NCBI GenBank assembly: GCA_963613665.1
Contig: CAVEAL010000002.1
Location: 99,682-163,681, forward strand
Length of the DNA stretch: 64,000 nt
DNA from: F23-B02 sp963613665
Lineage (GTDB): Bacteria > Bacillota > Clostridia > Oscillospirales > Oscillospiraceae
Direction of reading: 5' to 3'
Part shown: positions 25,328 through 33,995 of the stretch, piece after piece
Layout of the letters: every line of letters begins with the position of its first letter
How positions within the stretch are numbered: the stretch's first letter is position 1
Notes under the pieces: model-generated
The model's input: the letters and a program-made list of their open reading frames with translations, nothing else
The model's database searches: none
Told to the model about the DNA's origin: nothing
Position numbers and translations under genes: made by a program

Positions 25328-28300
25328 TCAGTATTCAAAGCTGCCGCGGTATACCTCGGTAGCGTCACCGAGCAGACTCACTCCGCTGTCGGTGTAGTTT
25401 ACGGTCATTTCACCGCCGAGCAGGCTCACGGTAACGTCGCTGCCCTTGTCGCAGTAGCCTGCCTCGCAGGCTGCTATGACCGCAGCGCAGGCACCGGTAC
25501 CGCAGGCAAGCGTCTCGCCGCTGCCGCGCTCCCAAACGCGCATACGCAGTGTGTTTTTGTTCACGACGCGCACAAACTCCGTGTTGATCCTCTCGGGGAA
25601 GGCGGGGGAGAACTCAAACATCGGGCCTATCTTATCGAGCTCAAGTGCGTCTATCGCGTCGCAGAACACTACGCAGTGGGGGTTTCCGACCGCCACGCAG
25701 CTCACGAGATATTCCTTTCCACCGACGGTGAGCGGATAGTTTATCATTTTTTCGCTGCTGCATACCGCCGGTATCTTTTCGGCGCGCAGCTCCGCACTGC
25801 CCATATCGACGAGTACAGAGCTCACCTTGCCGTCGCGCACGAACAGACGCAGGCGGTGTATGCCGCTGCATGTTTCGACGCTGATATATTCTCTGCGGAT
25901 ATATCCCTCGTCGTACATGTATTTGCCTACGCAGCGGATGTTGTTTCCTGCCATCTTGCCCTCCGAGCCGTCACGGTTGAACGAGCGCATTTTCACGTCC
26001 GCCACGCTTGAGCTTTCAATGAGCACTATGCCGTCGCCGCCTATGCCGTAGTGCGGCTGGCAGAGGCTTACGCACAGCGATTCGGGGCAGCTGATGCTGT
26101 TGTCAAAGTTTTCGATGAAAATATAGTCGTTGCCGCAGCTGTGCATTTTCGTGAAGCCTATGCGGCGGCGCCACTTGCGCATGGCGTTTATATCGACAAG
26201 CTCGGTGCTGCTCTGGCTGTAGCGGCTCTCCATCATCTGCGCGAGAGCATTCGCCGTGTCAAGCGAGGTCAGGCAGGGAATGCCCAGCTGCATCGCGCGG
26301 CGGTGCAGGGAGATGTAGTCGCCCATAGTCGCGTCCTTGACGGCACCCGTGTAGATGATGTAGCACAGCTCACCGCTTTCCATGAGGCTGTGCAGTTCGC
26401 CGCTCTCGGTCGCGTTGTGAACGGACGTTACCTCTATGCCGAGGTCAGCTATAGCCTCCGCCGTGCCGACGGTAGCATACAGCTTCATACCCATCTGGTA
26501 GAAGCGGCGCGCAAGCGAGATTATATCCTGATAGTCGTTTGTTTCAACGCTCAGCAGAACGCCCGGACGGCTGCCGCCGTGCAGCGAGGGTACGCGGAAG
26601 CCCGCCGCGGTAAGACCCTTGAACAGCGCCTCGGCCAGTGTTTTGCCTATGCCGAGTACCTCGCCCGTGGACTTCATCTCGGGGCCGAGAATGGAGTTTG
26701 CGTCGGTGAGCTTTTCAAAGGAGAACACCGGCACCTTGACGGCAAAGTAGGGCGGGGTCTGATGCAGGCCGCTGCCGTATCCGAGATCGCTGAGCTTTGC
26801 ACCGAGCATGATCTTCGAGGCGAGATCGACCATCGGCACATCCGTTACCTTGCTTATATACGGCACGGTGCGCGATGCACGGGGGTTGACCTCGATGACG
26901 TACAGCTCGTCCTGATATATGAGGTACTGGATGTTTACGAGTCCCTTAGTGCCCAGAGCGAGTGCAAGCTTCTGCGAGCAGGCGCATATCTTGTCAAGAT
27001 CCTTGTCGCTGAGATTATACGGGGGATACACGGCTATCGAGTCGCCGCTGTGAACGCCGGCGCGCTCTATATGCTCCATGATGCCGGGGATGAGCACGCT
27101 CTCGCCGTCGGAGATGACGTCCACCTCTATCTCGGTGCCGGGCATGTACTTGTCAACGAGCACGGGATTTTCGATGCCGCCGGAGAGTATGGTGTTCATA
27201 TACTTCTCGGTTTGCTCCGGCGAACGGGAAATGGTCATGTTCTGACCGCCTATGACGTAGGAGGGACGCAGCAGCACGGGATAGCCGAGCGTCTGAGCCG
27301 CGTCAAGCGCTTCCTGAAGGCTGTTTACGCCGAAGCCCTTGGGACGGCTTATGCCGAAGCTTTCAAGCAGCGCATCGAAGCGGCTGCGGTCCTCGGCAAT
27401 GTCGATGCTTTCGGCCGAGGTGCCGAGAATGGCGATGCCGGATCTGTCGAGAAACTGCGTGAGCTTTATGGCCGTCTGGCCGCCGAAGGCCACGACGACG
27501 CCCACTGGATGCTCGACGTTTATGATGTTCATGACATCCTCCGGCGTGAGCGGCTCGAAATAGAGCCTGTCGGCGGTGTCGTAGTCGGTGGATACCGTTT
27601 CGGGGTTGTTGTTTACGATGACGACGTCATAGCCCATCTCGCGCAGCGTCCATACGCAGTGCACGCTGCTGTAGTCAAACTCGATGCCCTGGCCGATGCG
27701 TATCGGTCCCGAGCCGAGCACCATGACGACGGGCTTTCCGCTGCGTCCGAAGGAGCGCGCTTCGCAGACCTTTTCGCAGCAGGAATAGAAGTACGGCGTC
27801 TGCGCGTCAAATTCCGCGCCGCAGGTATCGACCATTTTGTAGCTCATGTGAAATTCCGGCAGCCTGTCCGCTCCGCTGAGCCTTTTGAGAGCATCATCCG
27901 TATATCCGAGATTTTTGCCGCGAATGTAAAGCTCATCGCTCATGCCGGCGTCAAGCTCTGCTTCGTAGTCGGCAAGTACCTTCAGCTTGTTAAGAAACCA
28001 CAGGTCGATCCTTGTTATGTCATGTATCGTCTCAAGCGTGATGCCTGACTTTATCGCCTCGAACACCGTGAATATCCGCCTGTCGTTCTGCTCTGCAAGG
28101 CGCTCGAGCACGGGCTTTGCGTTCAGCGGTGCAGCATTGAGCGTGTCGAGAGATATCTCCGCGCCGCGCACGGCCTTCATAAGCGCCATCTCAAAATTGG
28201 GCGCTATGGCCATGACCTCGCCGGTGGCCTTCATCTGGGTGCCGAGCTTGCGGCTCGAGCCTGCGAACTTGTCAAACGGCCACTTGGGCAGCTTCACGAC

Positions 28301-29359
28301 AACGTAGTCGAGCGTGGGCTCAAAGCAGGCGCAGGTCTTGCCGGTAATATCGTTTTTAATCTCATCGAGCGTATAGCCGAGAGCTATGCGCGTGCTGATC
28401 TTCGCTATCGGGTAGCCGGTAGCTTTTGATGCCAGAGCAGACGAGCGTGAAACGCGGGGGTTTACCTCAATAACGGCGTACTCGAAGCTGTCGGGGTTGA
28501 GGGCAAACTGGCAGTTGCAGCCGCCGACGATGCCGATCTCGGATATGATATCCAGTGCCGCGGAGCGCAGCATCTGATACTCCTTATCCGCCAGCGTCAG
28601 CGCCGGAGCCACGACTATCGAGTCGCCCGTGTGTATGCCGACAGGGTCGAGGTTTTCCATCGAGCAGACGGCAATGACGTTGCCTGCACTGTCGCGCATG
28701 GTCTCAAATTCTATCTCTTTCCAGCCGGAGATGCATTTTTCGACGAGTATCTGCGTAATGGGGGACATGTCCAGACCGCTTTTTGCGATAATGCGCAGCT
28801 CGTCCTCCGTTTCGGCAATGCCGCCGCCGCTGCCGCCGAGTGTGAACGCCGGGCGCACGATAACGGGATAGCCGATCTCGGCGGCAATCTTCAGCGCCGT
28901 ATCGAGGTCGTCTGCCGTAGCCGAGGGGATGAGCGGCTGACCCATCTCCTGAAGCGTCTCTCGGAACAGCTCGCGGTCCTCGGCCTTGTCTATTGCGTCA
29001 ATGTCCGTGCCGAGCAGGCGCACGCCGTATTTTGCAAGCGTTCCGTCGCGGCTCAGCTGCATCGCTATGGTGAGACCCGTCTGCCCGCCGAGGCCCGCCA
29101 GCAGACTGTCAGGACGCTCCTTTTCAATTATGCGCGCAACGGTCTGCGCAGTGAGCGGCTCGAGATATATCTCGTCTGCAAGCTGCTTGTCGGTCATTAT
29201 GGTCGCGGGGTTTGAGTTTACGAGCACAACGTTTATGCCCTCCTCGCGGAGTATGCGGCAGGCCTGTGCGCCCGCGTAGTCAAATTCGGCCGCCTGACCG
29301 ATGACGATAGGGCCCGAACCTATGACCAGTACCTTGTGTATGCTTTTGTCCTTAGGCAT
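25328..29359 (-). CDS. carB: Carbamoyl-phosphate synthase large subunit fused to DapF-like domain
   Basis: 1343 residues from the ATG at 29359, preceded by GGAGGT at 7 bases; a GTG nine bases earlier is less likely. Residues 1-1060 are a complete CarB: two ATP-grasp halves (VIGSGPIVIGQAAEFDYAG; VMVLGSGPIRIGQGIEFDYS) and the C-terminal MGS regulatory region ending STELVDINAMRKW. The frame continues directly into a diaminopimelate epimerase domain (about 1066-1343: FTKMHSCGNDYIF, DGSEGKMAGNNIRC, VGNPHCV, ERGSGETLACGTGACA). The second catalytic Cys (ACGTG) is present; the first is Ala (KMAGNN where CGN is usual). CarB makes carbamoyl phosphate with CarA. DapF normally makes meso-diaminopimelate. 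An internal ATG at the junction could also give a free DapF. Confidence 0.88.
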   Translation of the reverse strand: MPKDKSIHKVLVIGSGPIVIGQAAEFDYAGAQACRILREEGINVVLVNSNPATIMTDKQLADEIYLEPLTAQTVARIIEKERPDSLLAGLGGQTGLTIAMQLSRDGTLAKYGVRLLGTDIDAIDKAEDRELFRETLQEMGQPLIPSATADDLDTALKIAAEIGYPVIVRPAFTLGGSGGGIAETEDELRIIAKSGLDMSPITQILVEKCISGWKEIEFETMRDSAGNVIAVCSMENLDPVGIHTGDSIVVAPALTLADKEYQMLRSAALDIISEIGIVGGCNCQFALNPDSFEYAVIEVNPRVSRSSALASKATGYPIAKISTRIALGYTLDEIKNDITGKTCACFEPTLDYVVVKLPKWPFDKFAGSSRKLGTQMKATGEVMAIAPNFEMALMKAVRGAEISLDTLNAAPLNAKPVLERLAEQNDRRIFTVFEAIKSGITLETIHDITRIDLWFLNKLKVLADYEAELDAGMSDELYIRGKNLGYTDDALKRLSGADRLPEFHMSYKMVDTCGAEFDAQTPYFYSCCEKVCEARSFGRSGKPVVMVLGSGPIRIGQGIEFDYSSVHCVWTLREMGYDVVIVNNNPETVSTDYDTADRLYFEPLTPEDVMNIINVEHPVGVVVAFGGQTAIKLTQFLDRSGIAILGTSAESIDIAEDRSRFDALLESFGISRPKGFGVNSLQEALDAAQTLGYPVLLRPSYVIGGQNMTISRSPEQTEKYMNTILSGGIENPVLVDKYMPGTEIEVDVISDGESVLIPGIMEHIERAGVHSGDSIAVYPPYNLSDKDLDKICACSQKLALALGTKGLVNIQYLIYQDELYVIEVNPRASRTVPYISKVTDVPMVDLASKIMLGAKLSDLGYGSGLHQTPPYFAVKVPVFSFEKLTDANSILGPEMKSTGEVLGIGKTLAEALFKGLTAAGFRVPSLHGGSRPGVLLSVETNDYQDIISLARRFYQMGMKLYATVGTAEAIADLGIEVTSVHNATESGELHSLMESGELCYIIYTGAVKDATMGDYISLHRRAMQLGIPCLTSLDTANALAQMMESRYSQSSTELVDINAMRKWRRRIGFTKMHSCGNDYIFIENFDNSISCPESLCVSLCQPHYGIGGDGIVLIESSSVADVKMRSFNRDGSEGKMAGNNIRCVGKYMYDEGYIRREYISVETCSGIHRLRLFVRDGKVSSVLVDMGSAELRAEKIPAVCSSEKMINYPLTVGGKEYLVSCVAVGNPHCVVFCDAIDALELDKIGPMFEFSPAFPERINTEFVRVVNKNTLRMRVWERGSGETLACGTGACAAVIAACEAGYCDKGSDVTVSLLGGEMTVNYTDSGVSLLGDATEVYRGSFEY

Positions 29360-30431
29360 CCTGAGCACCTCCCATCAAAGCCATCATGGCAATGAAGCGG
29401 TCGAAAAGAAATTCCGTGTCCTTGGGTCCCGAGCAGGCCTCGGGATGGAACTGCACGGTAAAGCAGTTCATGCCGGGGTACTCCAGACCCTCGCAGCTTC
29501 CGTCGTTTGCGTTTGCGAATATCTCGCGTGCCGTGCCGCGCAGGCTTTCGCTGACGACGGCGTAGCCGTGGTTCTGGCTGCTTATATACGTCCTGCCGCT
29601 GTCGGGCGTGTGCACGGGCTGATTTCCGCCGCGGTGGCCGTACTTGAGCTTTACGGTTTTGCCTCCCATGGCAAGCGCCGTGAGCTGATGCCCCAGGCAG
29701 ATGCCGAATACGGGCATTTTTCCGATAAGCTTTTTTATCTGCGCAATGCAGTAGACGTTCTCCTCGGGGTCGCCGGGACCGTTTGAGAGCATGAGCCCGT
29801 CATGACCGCCGGAGAGTATCTCCCCGGCCGAGGCGGTGCAGGGATAGACCGTCACCTCGCAGCCGCGCTTGTTCAGGCAGCGGATGATGTTCTTTTTTGC
29901 GCCGTAGTCGATGAGTGCGACGGAATAGAGCTTTTCTCCTGCGGCGGGGACGCTGTATTTCTGCTTGCAGCTGACCCCGGCGACAACGCCGGAAACGGCG
30001 TATGCGTTTATCGCGTCAAGGCTCGACGGGGGAGAAGAGCAGATGCTCGCGTTGACAACGCCGTTTTCGCGTATAAGTCTTGTTATCTCGCGCGTATCGA
30101 CCCCGCATATGCCGGGAATGCCGTTATCCTTCAGAAATTTATCCAGCTCGTACTCGCTGCGGAAGTTCGACGGCGTATCGCACAGCTCACGCACGACGTA
30201 GCCCTTCGCTGCGGGCGCACCCTCGAAGTCCTCGGGGATAACGCCGTAGTTGCCGATGAGAGGGAAGGTCTGCATTATTATCTGTCCCGCGTAGCTCGGA
30301 TCGGTGAGCGTTTCGAGATAGCCGACCATGCCCGTTGTAAATACCAGCTCGCCGATGCAGTCTCCGGCTGCGCCTATGCGCCGTCCCTCATAGACCTCAC
30401 CGCTGCCGAGCACCAAATATGCTTTTTCCAT
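29352..30431 (-). CDS. carA: Carbamoyl-phosphate synthase small subunit
   Basis: 359 residues. An N-terminal CarA domain (GSGEVYEG, FTTGMVGYLETLTDPSYAGQ) is followed by a class I glutamine amidotransferase domain with catalytic Cys in FGICLGHQ and His and Glu in FHPEA. It releases ammonia from glutamine and passes it to CarB for carbamoyl phosphate, which feeds ArgF here and pyrimidine synthesis elsewhere. The stop overlaps the carB start by 8 bases and the start lies 9 bases after argF. No unusual residues seen. Confidence 0.95.
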   Translation of the reverse strand: MEKAYLVLGSGEVYEGRRIGAAGDCIGELVFTTGMVGYLETLTDPSYAGQIIMQTFPLIGNYGVIPEDFEGAPAAKGYVVRELCDTPSNFRSEYELDKFLKDNGIPGICGVDTREITRLIRENGVVNASICSSPPSSLDAINAYAVSGVVAGVSCKQKYSVPAAGEKLYSVALIDYGAKKNIIRCLNKRGCEVTVYPCTASAGEILSGGHDGLMLSNGPGDPEENVYCIAQIKKLIGKMPVFGICLGHQLTALAMGGKTVKLKYGHRGGNQPVHTPDSGRTYISSQNHGYAVVSESLRGTAREIFANANDGSCEGLEYPGMNCFTVQFHPEACSGPKDTEFLFDRFIAMMALMGGAQDA

Positions 30432-30440
30432 AGCGCCCCT

Positions 30441-31430
30441 TTATACCAACGTCGCCGCAATAACGGCCTTTATCGTGTGCATCCTGTTTTCGGCTTCGTC
30501 AAAGACGATCGACTGCGGCCCTTCAAATACGCCGTGGGTGACCTCCATGCAGTCTAGACCGAACTTCTTCTGTATCTCGCGGCCGGTCTCGGTCTCAAGG
30601 TCGTGGAATGCCGGCAGACAGTGCATGAAGCGGCACTGCTCTCCCGCGTTTTCCATGAGCTTTTCGTTTACCTGATACGGCAGAAGCTTTGCTATCCTGT
30701 CGGCCCAGACCTCCTCGGGCTCACCCATGGATACCCAGACGTCGGTGTAGATAACGTCGGCGCCCTTCGTTGCGCTCATGGGATCCGTGTCAAACTCCAG
30801 AACGGCGCCTGTCTCGGCGGCGATAGCCTGACACTGCTCAACGAGTGTGGGATCCTGGAAATAGCCCTCGGGCGCGCAGGTGACAAGATGCATGCCCATC
30901 TTCGCGCAGCCGACCATCAGTGAATTGCCCATGTTGTAGCGCGCATCGCCCATGTATACGAACTTTATACCCTCAAGCTTTCCGAAATGCTCGCGTATGG
31001 TAAGAAAATCTGCGAGTATCTGCGTGGGATGGAACTCGTTTGTAAGCCCGTTCCACACGGGTACACCCGCGTATTCTGCCAGCGCCTCGACACGCTCCTG
31101 ACCGTAGCCGCGGTACTCTATGCCGTCAAACATCCTGCCGAGCACACGCGCGGTGTCGGCGATTGATTCCTTCTTGCCTATCTGCGACGACTTGGGATCG
31201 AGGTATACCGGATGTATGCCGAGGTCGGCCGCCGCGACCTCAAAGGAGCAGCGTGTCCTTGTCGAGGTCTTTTCAAAGATCAGAGCTATGTTTTTGCCCT
31301 CGCAGATCCTGTGCGGCACTCCGGCCTTTTTCTCGGCCTTGAGCTTTGCCGCGTATGTGAGAAGCCAGTCGATCTCCTCCGGAGTGAAGTCAAGCAACTT
31401 CAGAAAATTCTTGTGATAAAACGGATTCAT
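30441..31430 (-). CDS. argF: Ornithine carbamoyltransferase
   Basis: 329 residues from the ATG at 31430 (MNPFYHKNFL), with GGAGGG just upstream; the longer frame to 31490 enters the ATPase gene and is rejected. Signature motifs: FEKTSTRTRCSFEVA (carbamoyl phosphate), FHPTQILADF, and HCLPAFHD (ornithine). It makes citrulline from ornithine and carbamoyl phosphate in the cytoplasm. Immediately followed by carA and carB, which supply its carbamoyl phosphate. Confidence 0.95.
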   Translation of the reverse strand: MNPFYHKNFLKLLDFTPEEIDWLLTYAAKLKAEKKAGVPHRICEGKNIALIFEKTSTRTRCSFEVAAADLGIHPVYLDPKSSQIGKKESIADTARVLGRMFDGIEYRGYGQERVEALAEYAGVPVWNGLTNEFHPTQILADFLTIREHFGKLEGIKFVYMGDARYNMGNSLMVGCAKMGMHLVTCAPEGYFQDPTLVEQCQAIAAETGAVLEFDTDPMSATKGADVIYTDVWVSMGEPEEVWADRIAKLLPYQVNEKLMENAGEQCRFMHCLPAFHDLETETGREIQKKFGLDCMEVTHGVFEGPQSIVFDEAENRMHTIKAVIAATLV

Positions 31431-31450
31431 ATTGCCCTCCCAGTGTAAAA

Positions 31451-32173
31451 TTACAGAACCTTTGCCAGAAACGAGCGCAGACGCTCGCATTTGGGTGCGC
31501 CGAATATCTCGTCGGGCGTGCCCTCTTCGGCGATAACGCCGCCGTCAAGAAACAGCACGCGGTTGGATACCTCGCGCGCGAAGCCCATCTCGTGGGTAAC
31601 GACGACCATCGTCATGCCGCTTACCGCCAGCTCCTTCATAACGTCGAGCACCTCGCCGACCATTTCCGGGTCGAGTGCCGAGGTGGGCTCGTCAAAGAGC
31701 ATGACATCCGGCTCCATGCACAGTGCGCGTACTATGGCAACGCGCTGCTTCTGACCGCCGGACAGCTGATTCGGCCATGCGTCGGCACGGTCGGCAAGAC
31801 CTATGCGAGCCAGCAACTCCATGGCCTTTTTCTCCGCCTGCTCCTTCGTCGCCTTTTTGAGCATTACGGGCGCGCAGGTGAGATTGTCGAGCACCGTCAT
31901 GTGCGGAAACAGATTGAACTGCTGGAACACCATGCCCATTTTCTGACGGTGCTTATTGAGATCGACGTTTTTGCCCGTCAGCTCGCAGCCCTCGAAAAGA
32001 ATGCTGCCGGAGCTCGGCTTTTCAAGAAGATTGAGGCAGCGCAGAAACGTCGATTTGCCGGAGCCCGACGGGCCTATGATGCATATGACGTCGCCCTTTT
32101 CTATCTCGAGGTTTATGCCGTTTAAAACCTGCGTCCCGTTAAAGGATTTGCACAGATCAGTGACGCTTATCAT
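31451..32173 (-). CDS. Polar amino acid ABC transporter ATPase
   Basis: 240 residues, GlnQ/HisP/ArtP type. Walker A GPSGSGKSTFLR, Q-loop VFQQFNLFPH, signature LSGGQKQRVAI, Walker B VMLFDEPTSALDPE and H-loop VVTHEMGFA are all intact. It overlaps the permease gene by 17 bases and lies 20 bases before argF. Placement inside the arginine operon suggests uptake of arginine, ornithine or citrulline, but the ATPase itself gives no specificity. Confidence 0.93.
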   Translation of the reverse strand: MISVTDLCKSFNGTQVLNGINLEIEKGDVICIIGPSGSGKSTFLRCLNLLEKPSSGSILFEGCELTGKNVDLNKHRQKMGMVFQQFNLFPHMTVLDNLTCAPVMLKKATKEQAEKKAMELLARIGLADRADAWPNQLSGGQKQRVAIVRALCMEPDVMLFDEPTSALDPEMVGEVLDVMKELAVSGMTMVVVTHEMGFAREVSNRVLFLDGGVIAEEGTPDEIFGAPKCERLRSFLAKVL

Positions 32174-32855
32174 TTGCCGACAGCCTCCTTTCGACCCTGC
32201 CGAGCAGCTTCGAGAGGAGCAGAACGAGCAGAAAATAGGTCAGAGCTACGATGAGCAGGGGATTGACCGCGTCGTAGGTGTTGTTCCTTACAAGGTTTCC
32301 GGCGCGGGTGAGGTCAACGACCGCAACATAGCCGGCAACGGCGGTCTCCTTGAGCAGCGCTATGAGCTCATTGCCGATGGCCGGCAGGATATAGCGTATT
32401 GCCTGGGGAAAGATTATCTTGCGCGTTGCCTGAAGCCGCGACATGCCGAGACTTCGCCCGGCCTCCATCTGCCCGACGTCAACGGCGTTTATGCCGCTCC
32501 TTATGAGCTCTGCCATATACGCGCCGGAGTTTATGCCGAAGGTCAGGATGCCGACGGTGATGCCGTCAGCCTTCGTGAGGATGATGAAAAAGAAGATAAG
32601 CAGCAGAACGACGACGGGAACGCCGCGGATAACCGTGACGTAAACGTCGCACAGCCATGCCAGGGGTTTGAGCGCCTTTACATCCTCCGAACAGTATTTT
32701 ATCACCGCTATAAGCATACCGATAACGACGCCTATAAGCAGTGCTCCGAGAGTGATGATAATGGTGTTGCCGAAGCCCTCGACCATCATCTTCCAATAGT
32801 TCGTGTCAATAAACGTTTCGCGCAGCTTAGCAAGCCACTCGGTGAAGAAAAGCAT
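32157..32855 (-). CDS. Polar amino acid ABC transporter permease
   Basis: 232 residues from the ATG at 32855, with GGAGG at 7 bases; upstream in-frame codons lie in the repeat region and are rejected. HisM/GlnP family: about five membrane segments and an EAA loop (MEAGRSLGMSRLQATRKIIF). It forms the channel with the ATPase downstream and takes substrate from the binding protein at 33183, which is separated from it by 327 bases of repeats. Confidence 0.9.
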   Translation of the reverse strand: MLFFTEWLAKLRETFIDTNYWKMMVEGFGNTIIITLGALLIGVVIGMLIAVIKYCSEDVKALKPLAWLCDVYVTVIRGVPVVVLLLIFFFIILTKADGITVGILTFGINSGAYMAELIRSGINAVDVGQMEAGRSLGMSRLQATRKIIFPQAIRYILPAIGNELIALLKETAVAGYVAVVDLTRAGNLVRNNTYDAVNPLLIVALTYFLLVLLLSKLLGRVERRLSANDKRH

Positions 32856-32907
32856 GTATACGCCTCCGCTTCGTGTAGTTTTCAAAGCGTGTTATTTTTA
32901 CACGCTC

Positions 32908-32934
32908 AGGGGCAGAAGCTTTGCTTCTGCCCCT
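32908..32934. repeat. Hairpin AGGGGCAGAAGC, copy 1
   Basis: A perfect 12-bp stem with a 3-base loop. The same sequence, apart from the outermost bases, recurs at 33133-33159. The two copies bracket the dispersed repeat. Confidence 0.85.
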
Positions 32935-32953
32935 GCTTGACAAAAAAGTACCA

Positions 32954-33042
32954 CGGGGGACTTTTTTGTCTGCACTTTTCCGCCGGGCATTTTGAAAAAT
33001 TCAAAATGCTTTTACCGAGATCCTTGAAATTTCAAGGATCTC
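32954..33042 (-). repeat. Dispersed intergenic repeat, copy 2
   Basis: Inverted relative to copy 1 at 22966-23050. It contains a perfect 26-base palindrome (33017-33042), a 10-bp hairpin (GCATTTTGAA with TTCAAAATGC) and the conserved strings TTTTACCG and CTTTTCCGCCG. The hairpins are kept although the bases differ from copy 1. Confidence 0.8.
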
Positions 33043-33132
33043 GACGGCGGTTCATCAAACTCGAGGCGGGCCTTGCCCCCTCGGGCTCCCCCGCTGCGCG
33101 GATTTCTTCACACAGCACGGTTTTTGACAGTC

Positions 33133-33159
33133 TGGGGCAGAAGCTTTGCTTCTGCCCCC
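33133..33159. repeat. Hairpin GGGGCAGAAGC, copy 2
   Basis: An 11-bp perfect stem with a TTT loop, 24 bases after the stop of the binding-protein gene on the minus strand. On the plus strand a T9 tract follows 10 bases later. It may protect the 3' end of the binding-protein message. Confidence 0.75.
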
Positions 33160-33182
33160 AATAAGCCTGTTTTTTTTTAGTT

Positions 33183-33995
33183 TTATGAGTTTGCGGGGGA
33201 GGTGTACGGAGCCTCGTACTTCTCGAAGATGGAAGCTACCGTGCCGTCGGATACGAGCTCGGAGAGAATGGAGTTTATCTCTTCAACGAGGTCCTCGCTG
33301 CCGAAGCTGAATGCAAATGCGTAGGGCTCGGTGGTCATTGCCTCGTCGAGGATGACGAGCTTGCTGCCGCCGGCCGCATTATAGACCTTGACCATGTCGG
33401 CAGCCGTGAGGTCGTCGATTACCCATGCATCTACCTTGCCGCTTGTGAGCGCTGTCTGCGCGTCGCTGTTGGCTGCAAAGGAGCTTACGTCATAGCCGTT
33501 TTCCATGCAGAAGCTCTCTGCCGTGGTGCCGGTCTGGACGGATATCTTCTTGCCCTCAAGGTCTGCCTTGCAGGTGATGTCGCTGCCCTCGGTGACTACG
33601 ATCGCCTGCTCTGCGAGGCAGTAGGGATCGGTGAAGAGAACGTTCTTCTGACGCTTTTCGGTGATCGAGATGCCGGACACGCCGACGTCATACTTGCCTG
33701 CCTGAACGCCGGGGAGTACGGAGTCGAAGTCCATCTGGTTGATCTCAAGCTCAACGCCGAGCTTGTCGCAGATGAGATTGAGTATCTCTATCTCAATGCC
33801 GTCGACGCTGCCGTCTTCGGAGAGAGATTCAAACGGGGGAAAATCGGGGCTGGTGGCAATGCTGAGTTTACCGGCAGCCTTTACCTTCTCAAGCGCCGAC
33901 TCGCTGTCACTGCTGCTGCCGCTGTCGCTGCCGCAGCCGGCAAGCAGGGCGCATATCATCAAAACGGATAAGATAAGAGCAACTGTCTTTTTCAT
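33183..33995 (-). CDS. Polar amino acid-binding lipoprotein
   Basis: 270 residues, SBP family 3. Lipobox LLAGCGS sets lipid anchoring at about Cys21. The domain shows the typical LSIATSPDFPPFESLSEDGS start, GIEIEILNLICDKLGVELE and VGVSGISITEKRQKNVLFTDP. It captures a polar amino acid outside the cell and hands it to the permease at 32157. Its start overlaps the end of argH by 4 bases, so it is a true part of the arginine operon. Arginine, ornithine or citrulline is the most likely ligand by context only. Confidence 0.92.
   Translation of the reverse strand: MKKTVALILSVLMICALLAGCGSDSGSSSDSESALEKVKAAGKLSIATSPDFPPFESLSEDGSVDGIEIEILNLICDKLGVELEINQMDFDSVLPGVQAGKYDVGVSGISITEKRQKNVLFTDPYCLAEQAIVVTEGSDITCKADLEGKKISVQTGTTAESFCMENGYDVSSFAANSDAQTALTSGKVDAWVIDDLTAADMVKVYNAAGGSKLVILDEAMTTEPYAFAFSFGSEDLVEEINSILSELVSDGTVASIFEKYEAPYTSPANS

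Larger units (their letters stand above)
32856..33182 (-). other. Repeat-rich gap inside the arginine operon
   Basis: 327 bases with no gene between the binding-protein gene and its permease. It holds two near-identical hairpins (32908-32934 and 33133-33159), an 11-bp hairpin (GACAAAAAAGT with ACTTTTTTGTC, 32939-32970), the dispersed repeat and a GC-rich stretch (33060-33110). Such gaps usually lower expression of permease relative to binding protein. Confidence 0.75.

Noticed and set aside
26140..26200. Frameshift or stop between carB and dapF
   Set aside because: I read the junction codon by codon (VDINAMRKWRRRIGFTKMHS) and found neither. A sequencing error cannot be excluded from one sequence.
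26051..28048. 665-codon open frame on the plus strand inside carB
   Set aside because: It is opposite the well-conserved carB coding frame and has no recognisable domain or ribosome site. Long antisense frames are expected in GC-rich coding DNA.
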